Below are positions 1 through 7,107 of a stretch of DNA of 17,243 nt, one piece after another. The stretch is from positions 1 to 17,243 of the forward strand of contig JAEZEJ010000081.1 of NCBI GenBank assembly GCA_023417775.1. Reading direction: 5' to 3'. This DNA comes from Actinomycetes bacterium. Lineage in GTDB: Bacteria > Actinomycetota > Actinomycetes > Propionibacteriales > Nocardioidaceae. Position numbers and translations under genes: made by a program. The notes under the pieces were generated by a model. The model saw nothing but the letters and a program-made list of their open reading frames with translations. It had not been told where the DNA came from and did not search any database. Every line of letters begins with the position of its first letter. The stretch's first letter is position 1.

Positions 1-20
1 GGCACGGACTCCTCCGTGCC
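1..20. repeat. Hairpin at left edge within or near the tetR 3' end
   Basis: GGCACGGA (1-8) and TCCGTGCC (13-20) are perfect 8-bp arms around CTCC. On the - strand it lies in the tail of the TetR frame, past residue 210, and might be part of its terminator if the gene stops just outside. The flanking T-run, if any, is outside the window. Confidence 0.3.
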
Positions 21-653
21 GGCGGCGTTCTGCTTCTCCGGATCCCGAGCCGTAGATCCCGGCGCCATCGACCCCCCGACCGGGCGTGACAGCGGGTCCT
101 GCCGGAAAGCCACGGCGACGCGCTCGACGGCCTCGCGTGGACTCGCGCCCGTGCGCGCCATGACACGGACGGCGCAGACTGCCAGCAACACGGCCTCGTC
201 CGCCGCCATCAGCGTCTCGTCGTCGTCCTCCGCGCGGCCCAGCGACCGGGCGACGGAGGGCCAGAGCAGCAGGGGGAGGTCCTCATTCGCCTCCAGCCAG
301 ACCCGGCGCAGCGCCGGGACGGCGAGCACGAGCTGCATCAGATGGTCTCCCCAGGCGAGGTTCGCCGATGCCACGGATTCGCTGAAGGCCTCGACGACAG
401 CGTCGACATGATCCGATGCTCCGCCCGCGAGGTGCCGCGCGAGGGCATCGGCGAAGCGCCGGTTGCCCGCGTCGAGGAGTGGACGGAGGCTCTCGGCCTT
501 GGTCGGGAAGTACCGGAAGAAGGTGCGTTCGGACAGCCCGGAGGCCGCGACCAGCACGCGCGTCGGCGCGTCGCCGTCGTGCTCGTGGAAGGCCTGGGCG
601 CAGGCCAATGAGATGTCCAGGAGGCTCTCCGGTGACAGCCGCGCACGTGCCAT
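1..653 (-). CDS. TetR/AcrR-family transcriptional regulator (3' end beyond window)
   Basis: The frame opens at an ATG (complement of 651-653) and stays open to the left edge, giving at least 217 residues without a stop. Residues about 10-56 form a TetR-type helix-turn-helix; SGLSERTFFRYFPTKAE is the classic recognition helix and following loop. The rest is a helical ligand-binding and dimerisation region too divergent to name a ligand. There is no Shine-Dalgarno sequence. A TAGGGT hexamer ends 7 nt before the ATG, so the mRNA is probably leaderless. It is divergent from poxB and shares a promoter region with a 14-bp palindrome, so the natural inference is autoregulation plus control of the poxB-DUF1275-SDR operon. 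At 217+ residues it is already at the long end for the family, and the tail (about 190 onward) looks low in structure. Family assignment is firm; target and inducer are inferred or unknown. Confidence 0.88.
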   Translation of the reverse strand, partial: MARARLSPESLLDISLACAQAFHEHDGDAPTRVLVAASGLSERTFFRYFPTKAESLRPLLDAGNRRFADALARHLAGGASDHVDAVVEAFSESVASANLAWGDHLMQLVLAVPALRRVWLEANEDLPLLLWPSVARSLGRAEDDDETLMAADEAVLLAVCAVRVMARTGASPREAVERVAVAFRQDPLSRPVGGSMAPGSTARDPEKQNAAGTEESV

Positions 654-660
654 GCTCTGC

Positions 661-693
661 ACCCTAGACCGTAACGCTGGTTACTGTCATTAT
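661..693. promoter_or_regulatory. Overlapping divergent promoters with a TetR-type operator
   Basis: GTAACGCTGGTTAC (671-684) has perfect 5-bp arms around 4 nt. On the + strand, -35-like TAGACC (665-670) and -10-like CATTAT (688-693) are 17 nt apart with the palindrome inside the spacer, and would serve poxB. On the - strand, -35-like ATGACA (690-685) and -10-like TAGGGT (666-661) are 18 nt apart with the same palindrome in the spacer, and would serve tetR as a leaderless transcript. Each -10 overlaps the other promoter's -35. One bound TetR dimer could therefore block both promoters. The motifs are seen; binding is inferred. Confidence 0.6.
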
Positions 694-772
694 TGAGCCG
701 AGGTTCGCCCGGCACCGACCGTGCACCGTCGCGGGGCGTACACGGGCACCACCACGACCGGAGGAGAGTCCT

Positions 773-2506
773 ATGCGCACTGCTGCCGATGCCATCGTCG
801 ACACCATCAAGGAGGCCGGCGTCCAGCGCATCTACGGCCTGCCCGGGGACTCCCTGAACGGGTTCACCGATGCGCTGCGCCGCGACGGGACGATCGCCTG
901 GCAGCACGTGCGCCACGAAGAGGGAGCCGCCTTCGCCGCCGCCGCGGATGCGGCGCTCACCGGCGGGCTCGCCGTGTGCGCGGGCAGCTGCGGCCCCGGC
1001 AACACCCACCTGGTCAACGGCCTGTACGACGCGAACCGCAGCCGCGTGCCGGTGCTCGCGATCGCGGCCCAGATCCCCGGCGCGGAGATCGGCAGCACCT
1101 ACTTCCAGGAGACCCATCCACAGGACCTGTTCCGCGAGTGCTCGGTCTATACCGAGCTGGTGAGCACAGTCGAGCAGCTCCCGCACGTACTGGAGACCGC
1201 CCTGCGGACCGCGGTGGAGAAGCGCGGCGTCGCCGTGATCGTCATCCCCGGGGAGGTCTTCTTCAGGGAGGTTCCCGCCGGCCGCAGATCGGCACCGATC
1301 GCCTATACGCCTCGCGTCACCCGTCCCGACGATGCGCTCCTGCGCCAGGCGGCCGAGATGCTGAACCAGGCGACGAAGGTGACGATCCTCGGCGGGGCGG
1401 GCACCGAGGGCGCACACAACCAGCTGATCGACATCGCCGGGAAGCTCAAGGCGCCCATCGTGCACGCGCTGCGGGGCAAGGAGTTCATCGACTACGACAA
1501 TCCCCATGACGTCGGCATGACCGGTCTGCTCGGATTCTCGTCCGGCTATCGGGCCATCGAGAGCTGCGAGGTCCTGCTGATGCTCGGCACCGACTTCCCC
1601 TATCGGCAGTTCTACCCGTCGAAGGCGCGGATCATCCAGGTCGACATCCGCGGCGAGAACCTCGGCCGCCGCACCCCGATCGACCTCGGCCTGGTCGGAA
1701 GCGTGAAGGACACCGTCGAGGCGCTCCTACCGCTGCTGCACGACCAGCAGGACGGCAAGCACCTGGACACGTCCGTCGAGCACTACACGAAGGCGCGCAA
1801 GGAACTCGACGAGCTCGCCGAGGACGACAGGAACCGCACCCCGATCCACCCCCAGTACGTCGCCCGGCTCATCAGCGACCTGGCGACCGACAACGCGGTG
1901 TTCATCCCCGATGTCGGCTCCCCCACCGTGTGGGCCGCGCGATATCTGAGGATGAACGGCAGGCGCCGCCTGATCGGATCGTTCAACCACGGCACGATGG
2001 CCAATGCCCTGCCCCACGCCGTCGGCGCGCAGTCGTCCTTCCCGGAGCGACAGGTCGTCGCGCTGGTCGGAGACGGCGGACTGGCGATGCTGCTCGGCGA
2101 GCTGCTCACCGTGCGCCAGCTGAGGCTGCCCGTCAAGCTCGTGGTGTTCAACAACTCGTCGCTGAACTTCGTCGAGCTGGAGATGAAGGCCGCCGGTCTG
2201 GTCAACTACGGCACCGACCTGGACAACCCGGACTTCGCGGCGCTGGCGACCTCGATCGGCATCCACGGGCAGCGCGTGGAGAGGCCGGACGATCTCGAGG
2301 ATGCGCTCAGAGCCGCCTTCGCGCACGATGGTCCGGCCCTGGTCGACGTGGTCACCGCTCGACAGGAGTTGTCCATCCCGCCGACCATCACCGCCGCGCA
2401 GGCCAAGGGCTTCACGCTCTACGCGCTGCGCACGATCCTCTCCGGCCGCGGCGAGGAGCTCGTGGACCCCGCCGAGACGAACCTGTTCCGGCGACTCTTC
2501 GACTGA
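773..2506 (+). CDS. poxB: Pyruvate:quinone oxidoreductase (pyruvate oxidase, PoxB/Pqo type)
   Basis: A 577-residue ThDP- and FAD-dependent enzyme that decarboxylates pyruvate to acetate and CO2 and passes electrons to membrane quinones. Length matches the family (about 570-580). The N-terminal PYR domain carries the catalytic glutamate at E50 (HEEGAAF). The middle FAD-type domain spans about 190-340. The C-terminal PP domain has the ThDP/Mg motif beginning G433-D434-G435 and running to the NN of VVFNNSS. The C-terminus keeps the QAKGF...LR...SGRGEEL pattern of the E. coli PoxB lipid-activated tail, which supports a peripheral membrane quinone reductase rather than acetolactate synthase. AGGAG at 762-766 lies 6 nt before the ATG. 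It is the first gene of an operon: DUF1275 follows after 10 nt and an SDR after that. TetR control is inferred from the divergent regulator and palindrome. Confidence is high for the family, slightly lower for the electron acceptor. Confidence 0.93.
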   Translation: MRTAADAIVDTIKEAGVQRIYGLPGDSLNGFTDALRRDGTIAWQHVRHEEGAAFAAAADAALTGGLAVCAGSCGPGNTHLVNGLYDANRSRVPVLAIAAQIPGAEIGSTYFQETHPQDLFRECSVYTELVSTVEQLPHVLETALRTAVEKRGVAVIVIPGEVFFREVPAGRRSAPIAYTPRVTRPDDALLRQAAEMLNQATKVTILGGAGTEGAHNQLIDIAGKLKAPIVHALRGKEFIDYDNPHDVGMTGLLGFSSGYRAIESCEVLLMLGTDFPYRQFYPSKARIIQVDIRGENLGRRTPIDLGLVGSVKDTVEALLPLLHDQQDGKHLDTSVEHYTKARKELDELAEDDRNRTPIHPQYVARLISDLATDNAVFIPDVGSPTVWAARYLRMNGRRRLIGSFNHGTMANALPHAVGAQSSFPERQVVALVGDGGLAMLLGELLTVRQLRLPVKLVVFNNSSLNFVELEMKAAGLVNYGTDLDNPDFAALATSIGIHGQRVERPDDLEDALRAAFAHDGPALVDVVTARQELSIPPTITAAQAKGFTLYALRTILSGRGEELVDPAETNLFRRLFD

Positions 2507-2516
2507 CGAGCATCGC

Positions 2517-3218
2517 GTGCCCACGAGACCGGACCTGGACGCCCCCTATGTGGTGGGGCTGTTCGCACTGACCGTGGCCACCGGCGTGGTGGACGCGGTC
2601 AGCTACCTGGCCCTGGACCACGTGTTCACCGGCAATATGACGGGCAATGTCCTGTTCGTCGGCTTCGGGCTCGCGGGCTCGGAGAATGTTCCGCTGCTGA
2701 ACAACGCGATCGCCCTGCTCGGCTTCCTCGCCGGGGCCGTGCTCGCGGGCCGCATCGTGCGCGGCCGGACCCACCGCACGCGTCTGCCGACGACACATCT
2801 GGTGCTCCTCGCCGGCACGGCGACGGCGATCCTCCTGCTCGGGCTGACCTGGCTCCTGTTCGGAGATCCCGCGAACGGCGCGCTGCTGGGGTTGACCGCA
2901 GTGCTCGCCGCCGCCATGGGGACGCAGGCGGTCGCCGCTCGCGGCGCGCGGATCTCCGATGTCACGACGGTCGTGGTCACGAGCACGCTGGTGAACTTCG
3001 CCCTGGACTCCCCCGTGGCCGGCGGCACCGGCGAGAAGTGGGGCCGCCGCCTCGGCGCGGTCGTGTGCATGGGCACGGGCGGCGTTCTGGGAGCGCTGCT
3101 CATCAGCACCTGGTCCGGGGCCGGGGCGCTGCTCATCGGCGGCTCCTGCATGGCCGTCGGGGCCGGAACGCTGGCCTGGGCGAGAAGGCGAGAAAGCACC
3201 ATCAAGGACGACGAATGA
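2517..3218 (+). CDS. DUF1275 (YoaK-family) integral membrane protein
   Basis: A 233-residue protein from a GTG 10 nt after the poxB stop; an upstream in-frame ATG at 2301 lies deep inside poxB and is discounted. The FTGNMTGN motif (about 37-44), preceded by AVSYLAL, is the signature of DUF1275/YoaK proteins. About six hydrophobic segments are visible (near 12-34, 46-52, 61-80, 94-115, 121-140 and 178-222), and the C-terminus is charged (ARRRESTIKDDE). The family has no settled biochemical function. The start has only a weak purine-rich upstream stretch (GACGAG), consistent with translational coupling to poxB. Its stop overlaps an in-frame alternative ATG of the next gene by ATGA. Placement between a membrane-associated quinone reductase and an SDR suggests a transport or membrane role in the same response; this is inference only. 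Confidence 0.85.
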   Translation: MPTRPDLDAPYVVGLFALTVATGVVDAVSYLALDHVFTGNMTGNVLFVGFGLAGSENVPLLNNAIALLGFLAGAVLAGRIVRGRTHRTRLPTTHLVLLAGTATAILLLGLTWLLFGDPANGALLGLTAVLAAAMGTQAVAARGARISDVTTVVVTSTLVNFALDSPVAGGTGEKWGRRLGAVVCMGTGGVLGALLISTWSGAGALLIGGSCMAVGAGTLAWARRRESTIKDDE

Positions 3219-3229
3219 GGAGTGAAGCG

Positions 3230-4084
3230 ATGAGTGAGACACGAGTAGCAGTGGTGACAGGAGCCGCCCGAGGGATCGGACGGGCATCCGCGGTCGCCCT
3301 CGCGAAGGCCGGATACCGGGTCGCGGGGGCCGACATCGCCGCGCTGGCCAGCAGCGCGATGGACTACGAGCCGGCCACGCAGGACGACCTGGCCGAGACC
3401 GGCCGGCTCGTGGAGGCCGCCGGCGGCGAGTGGCTGCCGGTGGTCTTCGACCAGCGGGACAAGGACGCCGTCGGCGACGGATTCGCGCAGGTCGTCGAGC
3501 GCTTCGGCGGGATCGACGTCGTCTTCGCCAATGCGGGAGTCCAGGGCTTCGCCCCGCTCCTGGAGATGAGCGATGACCTCTGGCACGACCAGATCGACAT
3601 CAACCTCACCGGCACCGCCAATGTCCTACGGGTCGCGGCACCGCTGCTGGTCGAGCGAGGGGGCGGGCGCATCATCATCACCTCGTCCACCCAGGGGCAG
3701 CACGGCACCCTCGACGGCTCGGGCTACTCGGCATCGAAGTGGGGGCTGCTCGGACTGATGAAATCGGCCGCCCTGGAGCTGGGCCGGTACGGGATCACGG
3801 TCAACGCCGTCATCCCGGGACTCATCAACACGAAGCTGACCCGTCATGAGGACCGCTACGCGCAGATCATCCACTCCGGCGGCAACGAGCCCACCGGCGA
3901 TGTCGCCAGGGACGAGCAGACCGCCGCTGACGCGCAGCGCGCCAAGCTGCCGCTCGGGGTGCCGTGGGTCGAGCCCGAGGACGTCGCCCCGCTGGTCGTC
4001 TTCCTCGCGTCCGAGGAGGCCAGGATGGTCAGTGGCACGAGCTTCGCGGCGACCGGCGGTGACAGCGCGAACATCACCGCGTGA
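3230..4084 (+). CDS. Short-chain dehydrogenase/reductase, mycofactocin-associated-like subfamily
   Basis: 284 residues with a complete classical SDR layout: TGAARGIG nucleotide-binding motif at 10-17, acidic D35 favouring NAD(H), NAG at 101-103, and catalytic S153, Y166 and K170 (YSASK). Two stretches stand out. One is an insertion after beta-2 at about 45-65 (YEPATQDDLAETGRLVEAAG); the other is PWVEPEDVAPLVVFLASEEAR near 245-264. Both resemble the mycofactocin-associated SDR subfamily described in actinobacteria, where NAD is thought to be tightly held and re-oxidised by an unusual acceptor. That assignment is from recalled family pattern, not a search. AGGAG at 3218-3222, 7 nt ahead, selects ATG 3230 over the in-frame ATG 3215. 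It is third in the poxB operon; the substrate is unknown. It converges on the DHFR-like gene with 12 nt between stops and no visible terminator. Confidence 0.88.
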   Translation: MSETRVAVVTGAARGIGRASAVALAKAGYRVAGADIAALASSAMDYEPATQDDLAETGRLVEAAGGEWLPVVFDQRDKDAVGDGFAQVVERFGGIDVVFANAGVQGFAPLLEMSDDLWHDQIDINLTGTANVLRVAAPLLVERGGGRIIITSSTQGQHGTLDGSGYSASKWGLLGLMKSAALELGRYGITVNAVIPGLINTKLTRHEDRYAQIIHSGGNEPTGDVARDEQTAADAQRAKLPLGVPWVEPEDVAPLVVFLASEEARMVSGTSFAATGGDSANITA

Positions 4085-4096
4085 GCCCGGGGGTCC

Positions 4097-4651
4097 TCAG
4101 GCGACCGCCGGCGGCGCATAGGCCAGGAAGCAGACACCGCTGGCGAAGGAACGGCTGCGCAGGAGCCGCAGCGGCGGCACCTCGTGGTCGTCGGGGAAGA
4201 AGCTCCGCCCCCGACCCTGCCAGGCCGGATAGACGAACATCCGATACTCGTCCACGAGGTCCGCTGCGATGAGCGCATGCGCCAGTCGGATGCTCCCGGT
4301 GACGATCGCGTCCCGTCCCGGTTCCTCGCGCAGCCGTCGCGCGACCGCGAGCGGGTCCGTCCCGACGATGGTCGAGTTCTGCCACTCGGGGTCGCGCAGC
4401 GTGCCGGAGACCACGCGCTTGTCGACCCGATCGAGGTGTTCGGCCACACCGGTCGTGTCCTCGGTCTGGTGCGGCCAGTAGCCGCGGAAGTCCGTGAACG
4501 TGCGCCGTCCGAGCAGGAGCACGTCCTCGGCGGCGCTCTGCTCACGCAGCTCGTCGGCGAGGTCGGCGTCCTGGGCTGCCGGATCGAACCAGTCGTCCAG
4601 CATCTCCACCCGGCCGTCCAGGGTCATGTTCTGGGTGACGATGATCCGCAT
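4097..4651 (-). CDS. RibD C-terminal/dihydrofolate reductase-like protein
   Basis: 184 residues with the DHFR fold of the RibD C-terminal superfamily. It starts MRIIVTQNMTLDG (first strand and following Gly-containing loop), has LLLGRRTFTDFRGYW at about 45-60 (the conserved LGRxTy helix), and TGSIRLAHALIAADLVDE at about 118-135, followed by YPAWQGRGRSFF. These match the many stand-alone dihydrofolate reductase family proteins of actinobacteria. They probably bind NADPH but are usually neither true folate nor riboflavin enzymes; the substrate is unknown. GAGGAG sits a few bases before the ATG. It follows the TetR gene on the same strand after 28 nt, so the two probably form an operon, making this a likely target or partner of that regulator. 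Confidence 0.85.
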   Translation of the reverse strand: MRIIVTQNMTLDGRVEMLDDWFDPAAQDADLADELREQSAAEDVLLLGRRTFTDFRGYWPHQTEDTTGVAEHLDRVDKRVVSGTLRDPEWQNSTIVGTDPLAVARRLREEPGRDAIVTGSIRLAHALIAADLVDEYRMFVYPAWQGRGRSFFPDDHEVPPLRLLRSRSFASGVCFLAYAPPAVA

Positions 4652-4679
4652 ATCGCTCCTCGGTCACGTGCTGGTCAGG

Positions 4680-5285
4680 TTACGCCCGCAGACCGCGCAG
4701 CGCCCGGAGCCCGGCATCGACGATCGCCTCGCCATCCGCCTCGTGCCGTAGGTGCAGGCGCGCGTACACCGGAGCGACCCGATCGTCGACGCGGCTCTCG
4801 CGCTCGCTCTCGACGAGGGGATCGGTCATGGCGCTGCCGATGACGAAGTTCGACAGCGCGTACGCCGTCGTGAGCGGATCGGGTGCGCCGTCGGCCTCCA
4901 GGAGTACGCAGAAACGCTCGGACAGTCGCAGATAGGCGGGTCCGCGCGGTGCCCGCAGGCCGATCACGCGGCACGCCCAGCGGTGGCGCCGCAGATGCCG
5001 GTAGTAGGCGAGGTACAGGTCGTGGAGGTCCGAGGCCTCCAGGCATCGCTGGAGACCGGTGTCCTGGGCGAGCGCGTGGTCGAGCGCCAGATCGAGCAGG
5101 TCATCGGCCGATGCGACCCGCGAGTACAGGCTCGCCGGCGCCACGCCCAGGCACCCGGCGACCGCACGGACGGTGAGCGCATCGGTCCCGCCCTCGTCCA
5201 GCAGCCTCGCGGACTCGCGGGCGATGGCCTCGGCATCGGTCGCCCGGGACCGGCGGACCGGCCGGGCGTGATCCCAGTAGCTCAT
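4680..5285 (-). CDS. TetR-family transcriptional regulator
   Basis: 201 residues. An N-terminal helix-turn-helix at about 20-62 includes DALTVRAVAGCLGVAPASLYSRVASADDLLDLAL, followed by an all-helical domain resembling the tetracycline-repressor-like C-terminal class. The start is decided by the ribosome-binding site: AAGGAGG (5297-5291) is 5 nt from ATG 5285, while the in-frame GTG at 5291 overlaps that site and cannot use it. The gene is followed by the DHFR-like gene (28 nt) and diverges from the tandem GNAT with only 38 nt between start codons. A 9-bp palindrome in that gap is a candidate operator. Inferred role: local repressor of itself, the DHFR-like gene and the acetyltransferase. The ligand is unknown. 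Confidence 0.88.
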   Translation of the reverse strand: MSYWDHARPVRRSRATDAEAIARESARLLDEGGTDALTVRAVAGCLGVAPASLYSRVASADDLLDLALDHALAQDTGLQRCLEASDLHDLYLAYYRHLRRHRWACRVIGLRAPRGPAYLRLSERFCVLLEADGAPDPLTTAYALSNFVIGSAMTDPLVESERESRVDDRVAPVYARLHLRHEADGEAIVDAGLRALRGLRA

Positions 5286-5302
5286 CGGCACCTCCTTATG
5301 CG

Positions 5303-5323
5303 AACAATGTTAGTTTAGACTCG
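5303..5323. promoter_or_regulatory. Candidate TetR operator overlapping divergent -10 elements
   Basis: The 38-nt gap between tetR and the GNAT gene holds AACAATGTT (5303-5311), a palindrome with 4-bp arms around one base. It overlaps a -10-like TAACAT on the - strand (5312-5307) for tetR and touches -10-like TAGTTT (5311-5316) on the + strand. The latter ends exactly 7 nt before the GNAT ATG, implying a leaderless transcript. No clear -35 is seen for either. A repressor bound here would cover both promoters; binding is inferred. Confidence 0.45.
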
Positions 5324-6400
5324 ATGCTGGATATCTCCCTACTCCCCCGTGAGAGCGACCGCGTCCGCCTACGGCCGATGCGCACCGACGATGCCGCGGC
5401 CTATGCCGAGGGCGCCGAGGACCCGGCGGTGCGCCGCTACGCCCACCTGCCCGAGCCGCGCTACACCTCGGCCAGCGCCCGGGCGATGATCGAGGGGGCT
5501 GCGCGCGACGGCCTGGAGCGCGGCGATCTCGCGGTCCTCGCCATCGCCGCACCCGCGGACGACTCCTTCGCCGGCAGCCTCGTGATCTTCGATATCGACG
5601 ACACCAGTGCCGAGGTCGGCTTCTGGCTGCGGCCGGATGCGCGCGGCGCCGGCCTCGCCACCGCGGCCCTGGACCTCGCCGCCGAGATCGCCCGCGGCAG
5701 CGGCCTGAGCGCGCTCACCGCCCGCACCGTCACCGGCAACACCGCCTCGCAGCGAGCCCTCGAGCGGGCCGGATTCGCCGAGACATCGCGCGCGACGAGC
5801 GTCGCCCCGTCCGGCGAGCGCATCGAGGCAGTGCACTACGCGCGAAGGGTCGGCTACCCGGCGGCGGAGTTCCCGCTCATCACGCAGCGGCTCTCGCTAC
5901 GGCCCCATCGCCCCGGCGATGAAGCCTGGCTGCAGCGCGTCTACGGGCAACCCGAGGTCGCCCGGTTCCTGCTCGACCCGCCGTGGACACCGCAGCTGGC
6001 CGAGGAACGCGCGAGGGAGCGCTTCGCCAGGACGGGTCTGGAGACCGAGGCCGGAGCCCTGGCCCTCGTGATCGAGCACGACACTGTCCCGATCGGCGAT
6101 ATCGCCCTCTGGCTCACCGATGCCGAGCGACGGGTCGCCGAGATCGGCTGGGTCCTCGATCCCGATCACGGAGGCCGGGGGTATGCCCTCGAGGCCGTCC
6201 GGAGGGTGCTCGACCTCGCCCTCGAGCACTACGCCCTGCACCGCGTGGTCGCGCAGATGGACCCGCGCAATCTCGCCTCGGCCGCTCTCGCGGAACGGGC
6301 GGGCATGCACCCTGAGGCGCATCTGCGGCAGGACTGGTGGAGCAAGGGTGAATGGACCGACACGCTGATCTACGGCCTGCTCGCCACCGATCCGCGGTGA
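5324..6400 (+). CDS. Tandem two-domain GNAT N-acetyltransferase (RimJ/RimL-like)
   Basis: 358 residues made of two GNAT domains in one chain. Domain 1 (about 12-176) begins RVRLRPMRTDDA, has acetyl-CoA motif RPDARGAGLATAA at 103-115, and NTASQRALERAGF at 139-151. Domain 2 (about 189-355) repeats the layout: LSLRPHRPGDE, then DPDHGGRGYALEAV at 279-292, and NLASAALAERAGM at 316-328. Single-domain relatives are about 170-190 residues, so this is a full fusion or duplication. Both acetyl-CoA pyrophosphate loops look intact. The substrate is unknown; the RimJ/RimL/Acetyltransf_3 type acts on protein N-termini or small amines. No Shine-Dalgarno sequence is present and a TAGTTT hexamer ends 7 nt before the ATG, so it is probably leaderless. 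Divergence from TetR suggests it is regulated by it. Confidence 0.9.
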   Translation: MLDISLLPRESDRVRLRPMRTDDAAAYAEGAEDPAVRRYAHLPEPRYTSASARAMIEGAARDGLERGDLAVLAIAAPADDSFAGSLVIFDIDDTSAEVGFWLRPDARGAGLATAALDLAAEIARGSGLSALTARTVTGNTASQRALERAGFAETSRATSVAPSGERIEAVHYARRVGYPAAEFPLITQRLSLRPHRPGDEAWLQRVYGQPEVARFLLDPPWTPQLAEERARERFARTGLETEAGALALVIEHDTVPIGDIALWLTDAERRVAEIGWVLDPDHGGRGYALEAVRRVLDLALEHYALHRVVAQMDPRNLASAALAERAGMHPEAHLRQDWWSKGEWTDTLIYGLLATDPR

Positions 6401-6408
6401 CGCTCGTG

Positions 6409-6432
6409 GCCCGTTCCACCGGGCTCTAGGCT
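6409..6432 (+). promoter_or_regulatory. Weak hairpin followed by -10-like element before the M23 gene
   Basis: The 57-nt gap after the GNAT gene contains GCCCG (6409-6413), 6 nt, then CGGGC (6420-6424), a weak 5-bp hairpin. TAGGCT (6427-6432), a -10-like hexamer identical to those ahead of two other genes here, follows directly. It may mark a weak stop for the GNAT transcript and a new start for the M23/methyltransferase pair. No clear -35 is visible. Confidence 0.25.
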
Positions 6433-6457
6433 GGTCGGTGCGCGAGGACGAGGACGG

Positions 6458-7084
6458 ATGATGAGGGCGGTCGATCTCCGGTACCCCTTCACCGGCCGCT
6501 GGCAGGCACGGAACAGCCCGGCGGACCGGGTACCGAGCCATGGCACGACCTTGTTCGGCTCGGCTCGGGCGATCGACTTCGTCCCGGTCGACGAATCCGG
6601 CCGCACCGCACCTGTCAGGCTCGGGACCCTGCTGCGCCCGGAGCCGCCCGATCGCTTCCCCGGCTTCGGCCGACCGATACTCGCTCCCCTCGCCGGCACG
6701 GTGATCGCCGCTCACGACACCGAGCCCGATCACCCGGCCCGTCGAGGCCTGCCCTCCGTCGGTTACGCACTGACCCAGAGGCGGCGGCTCGCCGCCGGAT
6801 GGCGAGCGCTCGCCGGCAATCATCTCCTGATCGAGGCGGACCAGGTCGTCATCGCGCTGTGCCATCTGCGGCAGGGCAGCATCGAGGTCGAGCTCGGGCA
6901 GCGCGTCAGCCCCGGGGACCGTCTCGGCCGCTGCGGGAACTCGGGCAACAGCACGGAGCCGCATGTGCACCTGCAAGCCGTCGACACGCGCGACATCGAT
7001 CGCGCCGGTCCGGTGCCGGTGACCTTCGAAGGCCGACTCCCCCGCAGCGGGGAGATCATCGACGTCCTTCCGCGAGCTCGATGA
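6458..7084 (+). CDS. M23-family (LytM-like) metallopeptidase homologue without signal peptide
   Basis: 208 residues. Candidate zinc ligands of an M23/LytM fold are H28 and D40 (SHGTTLFGSARAIDF), H136 (ALCHLRQG), and the H169-V-H171 pair near the C-terminus (EPHVHLQ), preceded by GDRLGRCGNSGNST, the usual GxxG-G-S-G lead-in. Secreted M23 enzymes cut peptidoglycan cross-bridges. This one has no signal peptide or membrane segment, and the H-to-D spacing (12) is wider than the common HxxxD, so activity on cell wall is uncertain. It could instead be a cytoplasmic or divergent member. The start is ATG 6458 (ATG 6461 is equally possible), with AGGA at 6451-6454. The stop overlaps an in-frame ATG of the methyltransferase by ATGA, so the two are probably co-transcribed. 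Confidence 0.78.
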   Translation: MMRAVDLRYPFTGRWQARNSPADRVPSHGTTLFGSARAIDFVPVDESGRTAPVRLGTLLRPEPPDRFPGFGRPILAPLAGTVIAAHDTEPDHPARRGLPSVGYALTQRRRLAAGWRALAGNHLLIEADQVVIALCHLRQGSIEVELGQRVSPGDRLGRCGNSGNSTEPHVHLQAVDTRDIDRAGPVPVTFEGRLPRSGEIIDVLPRAR

Positions 7085-7107
7085 TCGCCGTGGGAGAGAC
7101 TGACGAC

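Noticed and set aside
699..772. Possible riboswitch (e.g. ThDP) in the poxB leader
   Set aside because: The leader is about 75 nt and lacks the conserved thiamine-pyrophosphate riboswitch core sequences; no convincing fold seen.
338..1507. 389-codon - frame spanning tetR and antisense poxB
   Set aside because: It joins a shifted tetR frame to poxB antisense and matches no family; the true tetR frame is one base off and starts at 653.
5286..5291. GTG 5291 as start of the second tetR
   Set aside because: It overlaps the AAGGAGG ribosome-binding site; ATG 5285 has correct 5-nt spacing.
6438..6461. Seven-codon upstream ORF (GTG 6438 to TGA) overlapping the M23 start
   Set aside because: The TAGGCT-to-GTG distance is only 5 nt and the peptide is too short to judge; kept as curiosity only.
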